Shown: positions 1-5,844 of the stretch, piece after piece | Position numbering within the stretch: position 1 is the first letter of the stretch | Layout: every line of letters begins with the position of its first letter | Assembly (NCBI GenBank): GCA_031260745.1 | Contig: JAISKY010000166.1 | Span: 1-13,565 of the forward strand | Length of the DNA stretch: 13,565 nucleotides | Origin: Oscillospiraceae bacterium | GTDB taxonomy: Bacteria; Bacillota; Clostridia; Oscillospirales; Oscillospiraceae | Direction of reading: 5' to 3' | Notes under the pieces: model-generated | The model's input: the letters and a program-made list of their open reading frames with translations, nothing else | What the model was told of the DNA's origin: nothing | Databases searched by the model: none | Translations under genes and position numbers: made by a program

Positions 1-599
1 TCGCGGTAAGTTTCGGCTTCGGCTTGAATGTCCTCAAGTTCGGCTTTCTTTTCGGCGGTACGCTCTCTGGCGGCGGCTAATCTGTCCACGACGCCTTCAT
101 CGTAGTGCATTATCTCGCTGATAAAATCAATACGGCTAAGTAAATCACTGAAACTTCGCGCCTGGAACAAAATCGAGTAATACGAAATGGAGCCGTTTTC
201 CTCCATCTCGCGTACGCGCTCCTTGAACACCCTTACCTGAGCGTTCTCGTCCTCAATCACCGCGCCGTACTCGACTTCTTTCTCGGCGATTTCGTCAACG
301 ACAAGCTCAATCTGAGCGTTTACGTTTTCGATTTCCTGTTCCGTCAGGTCGATTTGAATGTCAAGCAGTTGTTTCCGCAAGCTGACCTCGGATATTTGAC
401 CGGAAAGTTCGTTAATTTGGAGACGAACCTCTTTTTGCCGCTCGGATAACTCGTTCTGCTGTTCTTTCAGCGTTTTTAGCTGGTCTTTAAGACTTACCGC
501 GCCCGCCGTAAATTGAGCGATTACGGGTACAATCAGCGCCGCAAGTAACAATAACGCCAAACACGCACAGAGTATTACTATCCATTTTCTACGTTTCAT
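1..599 (-). CDS. EnvC/PcsB-like murein hydrolase activator, N-terminal part (partial, runs off left edge)
   Basis: I translated this open frame from the ATG at 597-599; it stays open for 199 codons to the window edge. A short basic start (MKRRK) precedes a hydrophobic segment at about residues 7-30, a signal peptide or membrane anchor. Residues about 36-135 are Gln/Glu/Lys-rich heptad-like coiled coil. They are followed by the stretch SYYSILFQARSFSDLLSRID at 139-158, which is characteristic of the N-terminal domain of PcsB/CwlO/EnvC-like proteins, and then a second helical stretch. Family members are docked to the FtsX extracellular loop and either activate peptidoglycan hydrolases or carry a catalytic domain at the C-terminus. 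That C-terminal part (LytM/M23, CHAP or NlpC/P60) lies outside the window. A ribosome binding site, AGGAG at 608-612, sits 8 nt before the ATG. The gene follows ftsX by 62 bp on the same strand, as expected for an FtsEX partner. Confidence 0.85.
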   Translation of the reverse strand, partial: MKRRKWIVILCACLALLLLAALIVPVIAQFTAGAVSLKDQLKTLKEQQNELSERQKEVRLQINELSGQISEVSLRKQLLDIQIDLTEQEIENVNAQIELVVDEIAEKEVEYGAVIEDENAQVRVFKERVREMEENGSISYYSILFQARSFSDLLSRIDFISEIMHYDEGVVDRLAAARERTAEKKAELEDIQAEAETYR

Positions 600-661
600 A
601 TTCTAATCTCCTGTTTTACATTTACGCAATTCGCCGCTATTTGTCTGCCTCCGCCGCGCGG

Positions 662-1561
662 CTAGACTTTCAAATAGTTCCGAATCGCCGCGACGCTTCC
701 GCCGACTCCAATCACAATTCCGACCGCTCCGAAAACCTCCGCTATGAACATCGCGACATTCCCGAACGGTAAGAGCTTTATGAACATAAACATCGTTGAA
801 TTAGCCAACTGTTGGTCGGCAAGCGTATACAACGCCCACAATGCGAGATACCCGATTGTCGAGCCGAGCAAACCCAGCATCAAACCCTCGATAATGAACG
901 GACGGCGGATAAATCCGCTTGTCGCGCCTACAATACGCATTATCGCGATTTCCTCGCGGCGCGTAAATGTCGTTATCCGAATCGTGTTCGACATCATAAA
1001 CATCGACACGACCAACAACAGCACAATCAACGCTCCCGATACGGTGGTAACGATATTGCGAACCATCACGAACCCGCGCGAGATTTCCAAATACGCGTTA
1101 ACCTTGTCGATTCCGGGTACGCTCATCAGCTTAACCTGAGTATCGGCGGTTTGAGCAATATCCTCAAGCGAAACCTCGTATCGGTCGCGAAGCACTTCGG
1201 GGGTAATCTCGTCAAACAGACGGTTGTCGTCGAATTGCTCTAGGTAGCTTTCCACAGCTTCTTCGCGAGAGATGAACCTAGCGCCGGTTACGTTGTCGAT
1301 TTCCTCAATTATGCTTTGCAATTCAAGAGCCTGCTCCGTGGTATATGTTTCGTTTACGAACGCCAAAACTTTATTTTGCTGTTCAAGCGTATGTATAATA
1401 TTTTCGATATTTAACGATAACAACGCGAAACTTCCCGTAATCAGCAGACACGCCGCGATTACGAATATCGACGCGAACGACATAAACCCGTTAATAAATA
1501 CGCCTGAAATGCCCTCTCGCAGGAAATAAGCAATCCTGCTGAAAAATCTACTCACCGCCAT
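662..1561 (-). CDS. ftsX: Cell division protein FtsX (permease-like subunit of FtsEX)
   Basis: The 299-residue protein has the FtsX layout. There is a cytoplasmic N-terminus with the REGISGVFINGFMSFAS region leading into membrane segment 1 (about 24-50). An extracellular loop follows (about 51-168, with the typical VLAFVN beta strand at 65-70), then membrane segments at about 170-192, 222-247 and 268-292. The cytoplasmic RREEIAIMRIVGAT at 201-214 between segments 2 and 3 matches the MacB/FtsX-like permease core. FtsX does not transport; it passes the FtsE ATPase cycle to a peptidoglycan hydrolase or activator outside the membrane. The start ATG lies inside the end of ftsE (14-bp overlap), with a strong GGAGGTGAG ribosome binding site at 1567-1575, so the two subunits are translationally coupled. 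The length is normal for Gram-positive FtsX. Confidence 0.95.
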   Translation of the reverse strand: MAVSRFFSRIAYFLREGISGVFINGFMSFASIFVIAACLLITGSFALLSLNIENIIHTLEQQNKVLAFVNETYTTEQALELQSIIEEIDNVTGARFISREEAVESYLEQFDDNRLFDEITPEVLRDRYEVSLEDIAQTADTQVKLMSVPGIDKVNAYLEISRGFVMVRNIVTTVSGALIVLLLVVSMFMMSNTIRITTFTRREEIAIMRIVGATSGFIRRPFIIEGLMLGLLGSTIGYLALWALYTLADQQLANSTMFMFIKLLPFGNVAMFIAEVFGAVGIVIGVGGSVAAIRNYLKV

Positions 1562-2744
1562 TGCCGCTCACCTCCGTTGTTTCGGGAGCCGGTACATTAT
1601 CCGGTTCGCTTTTGTCCGTATCGTCTTTCAGGACGTCCTCCAACATGGCCGATACGATTCCCGTCAAGTCTGCCTGAGTATATTTAGCCGTCTGAAGTTC
1701 CGGAACTTCCGGTAACACGAAATTAAGCTCCGGCAGATGGTTAATGATGTCGTCGATATTGTTGATTTCCTCGGACGTCAGCTCACGCTCCGGTTCTTCT
1801 GGTTCCGGCAATGGCGCGTGCGGCGAATCCGCGGTTTCCTCAACTTCGGCGGCAATTAACTCCGGAGCGGCTTGATTATCCGGTTCAGACTCCGCCGTCG
1901 GCTCGGAATTAGCCGCGTCCGCAACTTCAGGCAACTCCGAAACCGTTTCGGTTGAATTAAGCTCCGCAACGACAGGCGCGGCGGTTGCGACGGATTCCTC
2001 CGGAACGGATTCGCCCTCCGGACCTTCCGGCTCGTAAGTCACGGGAATTACGGGCAATACGTTTGAAGGAACGTCGTATTCTCCTACCGCGTCGCGCACA
2101 ACTACGCCTTCTTCAATCGCGATAACGCGTTTCGACATTCTATCGACCAAAGATTTTTCGTGAGTAACAACAAGTACGGTCGTGCCGCGATTATTAATAT
2201 CCTCCAATAAGTTCATAATATCAAGGCTACGCGTGGGGTCGATGTTTCCGGTAGGCTCGTCCGCGATAATTATCAAGGGTTTGTTTACCAACGCTCTGGC
2301 GATTGCCACACGCTGCTGCTCTCCGCCGGACAATTCCGCCGGATAGCAATATTCGCTTCCCTCAAGTCCGACCTGAGCTAAAACCTCTGATACTCTCGCG
2401 CGAATCTCGCGGCCCCCGGCTCCGACAATCCGCATCGCGAACGCGACGTTTTCATATACTGTTTTCTTTTCCAGCAAACGGAAGTCCTGAAAAACAATAC
2501 CCAAAGTACGGCGCAGTTTTGACATTTTGCGCCGCCTTATCTTTCCGACGTCATAGTTGTTAACGGTTACAGAACCTTGCGAGGGGCGAATCTCTCCGGT
2601 CATCAGTTTCATCACGGTTGATTTTCCGCTGCCGGACGGGCCGACGATAAAAAGAAATTCGCCGTCCTCAACCGTGAAACTAATGCCTTTGAGCGCGGTT
2701 ACGCCGTTCTCGTAGCTCTTAAACACGTTTGTAAATTGAATCAT
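1548..2744 (-). CDS. ftsE: Cell division ATP-binding protein FtsE with long acidic C-terminal extension
   Basis: Residues 1-225 are a complete ABC ATPase of the FtsE type. Visible are Walker A GPSGSGKST at 35-43, a Q-loop glutamine at 86 (VFQDFRLL), signature LSGGEQQRVAIARAL at 138-152, Walker B IIIADEPTGNIDP at 158-170 with catalytic Glu163, and H-loop His195. FtsE energises FtsX to control septal or lateral wall hydrolysis. Usual FtsE proteins end near residue 220-230; this one is 398 residues. The extra 173 residues (226-398) are Pro/Glu/Ala-rich and very acidic (about 43 Asp/Glu against 4 Lys/Arg by my count), ending in two possibly helical stretches (about 320-340 and 355-374). The frame is continuous with no internal stop and runs directly into the ftsX overlap, so the tail is part of this gene. 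The ribosome binding site is weak (GGGA about 8 nt before the ATG), 24 bp after the regulator gene. Confidence 0.95.
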   Translation of the reverse strand: MIQFTNVFKSYENGVTALKGISFTVEDGEFLFIVGPSGSGKSTVMKLMTGEIRPSQGSVTVNNYDVGKIRRRKMSKLRRTLGIVFQDFRLLEKKTVYENVAFAMRIVGAGGREIRARVSEVLAQVGLEGSEYCYPAELSGGEQQRVAIARALVNKPLIIIADEPTGNIDPTRSLDIMNLLEDINNRGTTVLVVTHEKSLVDRMSKRVIAIEEGVVVRDAVGEYDVPSNVLPVIPVTYEPEGPEGESVPEESVATAAPVVAELNSTETVSELPEVADAANSEPTAESEPDNQAAPELIAAEVEETADSPHAPLPEPEEPERELTSEEINNIDDIINHLPELNFVLPEVPELQTAKYTQADLTGIVSAMLEDVLKDDTDKSEPDNVPAPETTEVSGNGGE

Positions 2745-2768
2745 ATTTATCCCGATTTCTGATTAATG

Positions 2769-3866
2769 CTATTGCGAGTCCAAATACCGCCTGACCATCA
2801 GCGCGACCTTAAACACTATCGCGTGGTCAAACTCCCGCAAGTCCAAGCCCGTCAGTTTCTTAATTTTCTCCAGCCTGTACACAAGCGTGTTACGGTGTAC
2901 GAACAGCTTACGGGAAGTCTCCGAAACATTAAGGTTGTTCTCAAAAAACTTGTTGATAGTGTACAGCGTTTCCGCTTCAAGCGTATCAATTGAGTTTTTC
3001 TTGAAAACTTCCGACAGGAAACGCTCGCAAAGCGTATTCGGAAGTTGATAGATAATTCTGGCAATACCAAGATTATCGTACCGCATAATGTTCTTCTCGT
3101 CGGAGAACACTTTGCCGACTTCAATCGCGACCTGCGACTCCTTGTAACGCTCCGGAAGTTCTCTAAGGTGATGCGAGGTCGAGCCGATTCCGATGACAGC
3201 CTGCACAAACAATTCAACGCTAAGCGCCTCAATAATCTGACGCGCCACGGCTTCGTATTCGTCGCTTTCATCGTCAAAACCCGACGCGGGTTCATTGTCA
3301 AATTCTTTTATCAGCACCGCGTCAGTATCGCTGACCATAAAAATAAAATCTTTCTGCTTATCCGGGTACAGACCTCTGATAACCTCGACCGTCAACGGGT
3401 CGCGCCGGTCAGTCTGCCGAATCAGAAACACACAACGGCGAGCCTGCAGCGGAATACGCAATTCCTGCGCCCGCGTGAACAGTTCGCTAAGCAAAGTATT
3501 GTCCGAAATAAGGTTTTTCAGGAACAATGCCTTGTCGATTTTTTCAGCGTCGTAACTTTTGGATTCCCTAAGCGCGATACCCGCGAGAATCGCGACGGTG
3601 TAGGCGTGTTCGTCAACGCCCTCAACGTAAACGGCGTACTCAAACGCGTCGCCCTCCTCGTGAGGGTCGGGCAAGCGAAAGCTGTAACCGTCGTAAACCG
3701 CGTTCTGACCGTCCGCGGCGGTAATCGTAGCGGCGGCGGCGCCGAATTGCAGGGACGAGCGTCTGCCGCTAGACGCCAACACAGTACCTTGTCCGTCGAT
3801 AACTCCAAAGTTACGCGGCGTCGCTTCTCGTATTTGTTCTGTCAGATTTGAAAACAATTCATTCAT
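2769..3866 (-). CDS. PucR/CdaR-type transcriptional regulator
   Basis: This 365-residue protein ends in the helix-turn-helix typical of the PucR C-terminal domain family. At about residues 299-357 are TINKFFENNLNVSETSRKLF, then VHRNTLVYRLEKIKKLTGLD and FDHAIVFKVAL. Residues about 143-262 look like the CdaR GGDEF-like middle domain (VFLIRQ strand, VIGIGSTSHHLRELPERYKESQVAIEVG). The first 100 residues have no named sensor domain that I recognise. Such proteins are DNA-binding activators of metabolic genes in other bacteria; the ligand here is unknown. The start is the ATG at 3864-3866, with GGAGG at 3877-3881 ten nt upstream. The stop is 24 bp before ftsE on the same strand with no terminator between, so the regulator heads the ftsEX operon. 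Whether it regulates its own operon is inference. Confidence 0.88.
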   Translation of the reverse strand: MNELFSNLTEQIREATPRNFGVIDGQGTVLASSGRRSSLQFGAAAATITAADGQNAVYDGYSFRLPDPHEEGDAFEYAVYVEGVDEHAYTVAILAGIALRESKSYDAEKIDKALFLKNLISDNTLLSELFTRAQELRIPLQARRCVFLIRQTDRRDPLTVEVIRGLYPDKQKDFIFMVSDTDAVLIKEFDNEPASGFDDESDEYEAVARQIIEALSVELFVQAVIGIGSTSHHLRELPERYKESQVAIEVGKVFSDEKNIMRYDNLGIARIIYQLPNTLCERFLSEVFKKNSIDTLEAETLYTINKFFENNLNVSETSRKLFVHRNTLVYRLEKIKKLTGLDLREFDHAIVFKVALMVRRYLDSQ

Positions 3867-3901
3867 TAAATGTTAACCTCCGCATTTATATCCGCGAGTA
3901 T

Positions 3902-3930
3902 ATCATACATCATTTATCGTCATTTTGCAA
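3902..3930 (-). promoter_or_regulatory. Sigma-A promoter of the pucR-like/ftsE/ftsX operon
   Basis: Read on the minus strand: -35 TTGCAA (3925-3930), 17-nt spacer, -10 TATGAT (3902-3907). It lies about 35 bp before the start codon of the regulator gene and just before its GGAGG site. The -10 is one base from consensus, the -35 two bases off, and the spacing is ideal. No other promoter of this quality is seen between the regulator and ftsX. Confidence 0.7.
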
Positions 3931-3981
3931 GAAGTATTTATAAATATTCGGTTAATTTATTGAGTATTTGAACATTCAACA

Positions 3982-4016
3982 GGGGCAGTTTACCCAACTT
4001 CAGAGTAACCTGCCCC
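3982..4016 (-). terminator. Hairpin terminator after the NlpC/P60 gene
   Basis: GGGGCAGTTTAC (3982-3993) pairs with GTAACCTGCCCC (4005-4016), 12 positions with one mismatch, around an 11-nt loop. It starts 43 bp downstream of the stop of the endopeptidase gene. On the minus strand no real U-run follows, so it may be a weak or factor-assisted terminator, or an RNA-stabilising hairpin. Confidence 0.55.
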
Positions 4017-4058
4017 ATATTTCCAAGTATTTTATCGAAGTCAGGCTCTGCGTTTTGT

Positions 4059-5063
4059 TTAGAAAACCCGTACCGCGCCGCGGTAATTGGTTTTGTAATA
4101 GCTGTCGCTTAGGTTGTTCAGCTTAACGCACGCGCCCGCGCTTGAGGCGTGGATAAATACTCCGTCTCCGAGGTAGATACCCGAATGGTTTATTCCTCCG
4201 CCGGGTCCGAAGAATACTAAATCGCCTGTTTTAAGTTCGTCAGCGGCAACCGCGGTTCCGTACTTGGACTGAGCCGTAGCCCCGTGCGGCAGTTTTACTC
4301 CGTATTGTCCGCATACATACATTACGAATCCGGAGCAGTCAAAACCGCTGTCGGGCGAAGCCCCGCCGTAAACATATCGCGTGCCTAAGAATTTCATCGC
4401 GAACTCCGAGAGTTTGCCGGTAGTAGACGAACTATCGAATATAAGCTCGCCGGTGCTGTTGGTGTAACTGTCGTTTTTAACAGTCAGCGGAGCGGGCGTA
4501 GTTCCCGTTCCCGTATCCTGGTCGATAAGCAGACCGCCGCCTGTATTGGTTTTTGAGTCTACAAATACGATGCGTATGTAATCACTGCGTATATAGCCTT
4601 TTACCTCGCCGGACTCAACTTTGTACCATTCGGTATTTACTCCCGTAACTTTAACCGTACTGTCGAGTTTAAGTATCTTTAGAACTGTTCCGTCAGTACC
4701 GGGGGTTTCCCTAAGTCTTACGCTGTCGCCGACAATCTCGCCGATTCCCACTTCGTAGTTAAGCGAATCGGTGGGAGCGACAAATTCCGCTTTCATAAAT
4801 CCGCGTTTGCCGTTGTAGATAACTTCGTACCATTCGCTGTTAGCCCATTTAATGATAGCGACGTTATCGCCTTTGGAAGCGTAGTCCAGTATTGTGGACT
4901 GCGAATTTGTGGCGGTTCTCAGACAAAGTTCGTTTACCCTTACTATGCCCGCGCCCACGTTAGTGGTTTCGTTCGCGGCGCTCGCGCTTACCGCGAACGC
5001 TCCGCATAAAAGCGCGGTCATAATAATTACAAATGTTGTTCGAGTTAGCTTCTTTGGTAGCAA
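4059..5063 (-). CDS. Secreted NlpC/P60 peptidoglycan endopeptidase with two SH3 domains
   Basis: The 334-residue protein starts with a clear signal peptide (basic MLPKKLTRTT, hydrophobic core 11-24, likely cleavage after SASAA at about 30). Two bacterial SH3 domains follow at about 37-96 and 106-165 (GIVRVNELCLRTATNSQSTIL and GDSVRLRETPGTDGTVLKIL), which commonly bind wall peptides. A Gly/Thr/Ser-rich linker covers about 166-215, and the NlpC/P60 domain fills 216-334. The catalytic residues are visible: Cys243 in FDCSGF, His293 in INHSGIYLGD and His305 in FIHAS. Such enzymes cleave D-Glu-meso-Dpm or related bonds of stem peptides in the wall. The start codon is TTG at 5061-5063, supported by AAAGGAGG at 5071-5078 and by the signal peptide beginning right there. 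It lies 72 bp after the small upstream gene and probably shares its promoter. Confidence 0.92.
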   Translation of the reverse strand: MLPKKLTRTTFVIIMTALLCGAFAVSASAANETTNVGAGIVRVNELCLRTATNSQSTILDYASKGDNVAIIKWANSEWYEVIYNGKRGFMKAEFVAPTDSLNYEVGIGEIVGDSVRLRETPGTDGTVLKILKLDSTVKVTGVNTEWYKVESGEVKGYIRSDYIRIVFVDSKTNTGGGLLIDQDTGTGTTPAPLTVKNDSYTNSTGELIFDSSSTTGKLSEFAMKFLGTRYVYGGASPDSGFDCSGFVMYVCGQYGVKLPHGATAQSKYGTAVAADELKTGDLVFFGPGGGINHSGIYLGDGVFIHASSAGACVKLNNLSDSYYKTNYRGAVRVF

Positions 5064-5089
5064 AAGATTTCCTCCTTTTTTGCCGTGCC

Positions 5090-5138
5090 GACAAATCGGA
5101 GCGATTTATCTGTCAACTAATCTGACGCTGTCAGATTA
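5090..5138 (-). other. Two adjacent hairpins between the small gene and the endopeptidase gene
   Basis: TAATCTGAC (5118-5126) and GTCAGATTA (5130-5138) form a perfect 9-bp stem with a 3-nt loop; the stop codon of the upstream gene is inside it. Next to it, GACAAATCG (5090-5098) can pair with CGATT and TGTC (5102-5106, 5111-5114) around a 4-nt bulge. On the minus strand neither is followed by a U-run, so full termination is unlikely; partial termination, mRNA processing or control of the next ribosome binding site is possible. A TTGACA lies between them, but I find no matching -10 at 16-18 nt. Confidence 0.4.
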
Positions 5139-5426
5139 ACTTTTCAAATAACGGTCAAGCCACGTAGCCGCAAGGTCAATCGCGGGATACAGGCCGTCTT
5201 TCTCCGCTTTTTTTTCGACACGTTTTCGGGATTCAATTTCCGGGTCATTATTTAACAGTTTTATTAAAACTGTCTTTGATATTTCTAAATCCCTAAGTTG
5301 TTCGCTTTTCGTAATCTGAATCATAACAACATACTTGTCGGTTAGATTTCCGTAATACAAGATGTTGCCCTGCCGCCGCAACGGATACCCGCGGTAGCTT
5401 AGATTTGCCGTATTTTCTTCGGGCAT
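5136..5426 (-). CDS. Small conserved-looking cytoplasmic protein of unknown function (96 aa)
   Basis: I place the start at the ATG at 5424-5426, because GGAAGGAGGT at 5431-5440 lies 4 nt before it. A longer reading to 5465 would begin inside the -10 region of the promoter. The 96-residue product has no signal peptide or membrane segment. It begins with YRGYPLRRQGNILYYGN (11-27), continues with a beta-like KYVVMIQI and a Lys/Glu-rich stretch, and ends in an amphipathic helix (LYPAIDLAATWLDRYL, 79-94). I recall similar short hypothetical proteins (YxGxPLxRxGNxxYYG...) in clostridial genomes, but know no function. It is the first gene after a very strong promoter and precedes a wall endopeptidase, so it is likely well expressed. 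Confidence 0.8.
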   Translation of the reverse strand: MPEENTANLSYRGYPLRRQGNILYYGNLTDKYVVMIQITKSEQLRDLEISKTVLIKLLNNDPEIESRKRVEKKAEKDGLYPAIDLAATWLDRYLKS

Positions 5427-5455
5427 TGAAACCTCCTTCCTATCGGTGTAACCGA

Positions 5456-5484
5456 ATTGTAACACATTGTTTTCTATTTGTCAA
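5456..5484 (-). promoter_or_regulatory. Strong sigma-A promoter of the small gene/NlpC-P60 unit
   Basis: Minus strand: -35 TTGACA (5479-5484, perfect), 17-nt spacer, -10 TACAAT (5456-5461, one mismatch). Expected transcription start near 5449. The 23-nt leader then carries the ribosome binding site. A perfect inverted repeat, TCGGT-gta-ACCGA (5443-5455), is centred on the expected start point and could be an operator. Upstream of the -35 lie several A-tracts (see the findings). Confidence 0.8.
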
Positions 5485-5544
5485 GTAGAATTTTTCATTT
5501 TTTTGAATTTTTTTTATAAACCTTGTTTTTTACGCGAAAATTAC

Positions 5545-5793
5545 TTACCTGTCGGGCAAATATGACCGTAAAAGCTCACGCAAAAGCTCGTCGCGCTCAA
5601 CCTGAGTTATCAGCGTCCTCGCGTTATCGTGTCCGGTGATATAGGTCGGGTCCTCCGTTATCAAATAGCCGACAAGCTGATTGATAGGGTCATAGCCTTT
5701 TGTTTGCAGAGCCTTATAAACAGCTTCCATAATGGCGCGAAGCTCCGTCTCCCTGTTAATCGCCGTAAATTTCTTTGTTCCGAAATTTTCCAT
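5545..5793 (-). CDS. ireB: IreB-family regulatory phosphoprotein (UPF0297)
   Basis: The 82-residue protein matches the IreB/UPF0297 family along its full length: VYKALQTKGYDPINQLVGYL (25-44), then DPTYITGHDNAR (48-59) and ERDELLRELLRSYL (66-79), the family's hallmark blocks. In Enterococcus faecalis IreB is phosphorylated by the PASTA-domain Ser/Thr kinase IreK at N-terminal threonines and controls cell-wall stress and cephalosporin resistance. Here Thr6 and Thr10 in GTKKFT are the obvious candidate sites. The ribosome binding site AGGAGGG at about 5800-5806 lies about 7 nt before the ATG. The gene sits 51 bp after pheT with no terminator between, so it is probably co-transcribed with pheST. 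In many Firmicutes it instead sits in an alaS-ireB-ruvX group. Confidence 0.9.
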   Translation of the reverse strand: MENFGTKKFTAINRETELRAIMEAVYKALQTKGYDPINQLVGYLITEDPTYITGHDNARTLITQVERDELLRELLRSYLPDR

Positions 5794-5844
5794 AATTGAC
5801 CCTCCTAAATTAATATAGCGTTATTAAGGCGCGTATGTCCGTGC

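Noticed and set aside
3045..3851. Long plus-strand open frame (268 codons) opposite the PucR-like gene
   Set aside because: It is fully antisense to a gene with recognisable domains, has no family resemblance and no good ribosome binding site; the same holds for the plus-strand frames inside pheT (7006-7692), ftsX and pheS.
5118..5138. Hairpin at the end of the small gene as a full intrinsic terminator
   Set aside because: No U-run follows on the minus strand and no complete promoter lies between it and the endopeptidase gene, which would then lack a promoter.
5427..5465. Longer N-terminus for the 96-residue protein
   Set aside because: It would begin in the promoter -10 region, upstream of the predicted transcript start, and read through the GGAAGGAGGT site.
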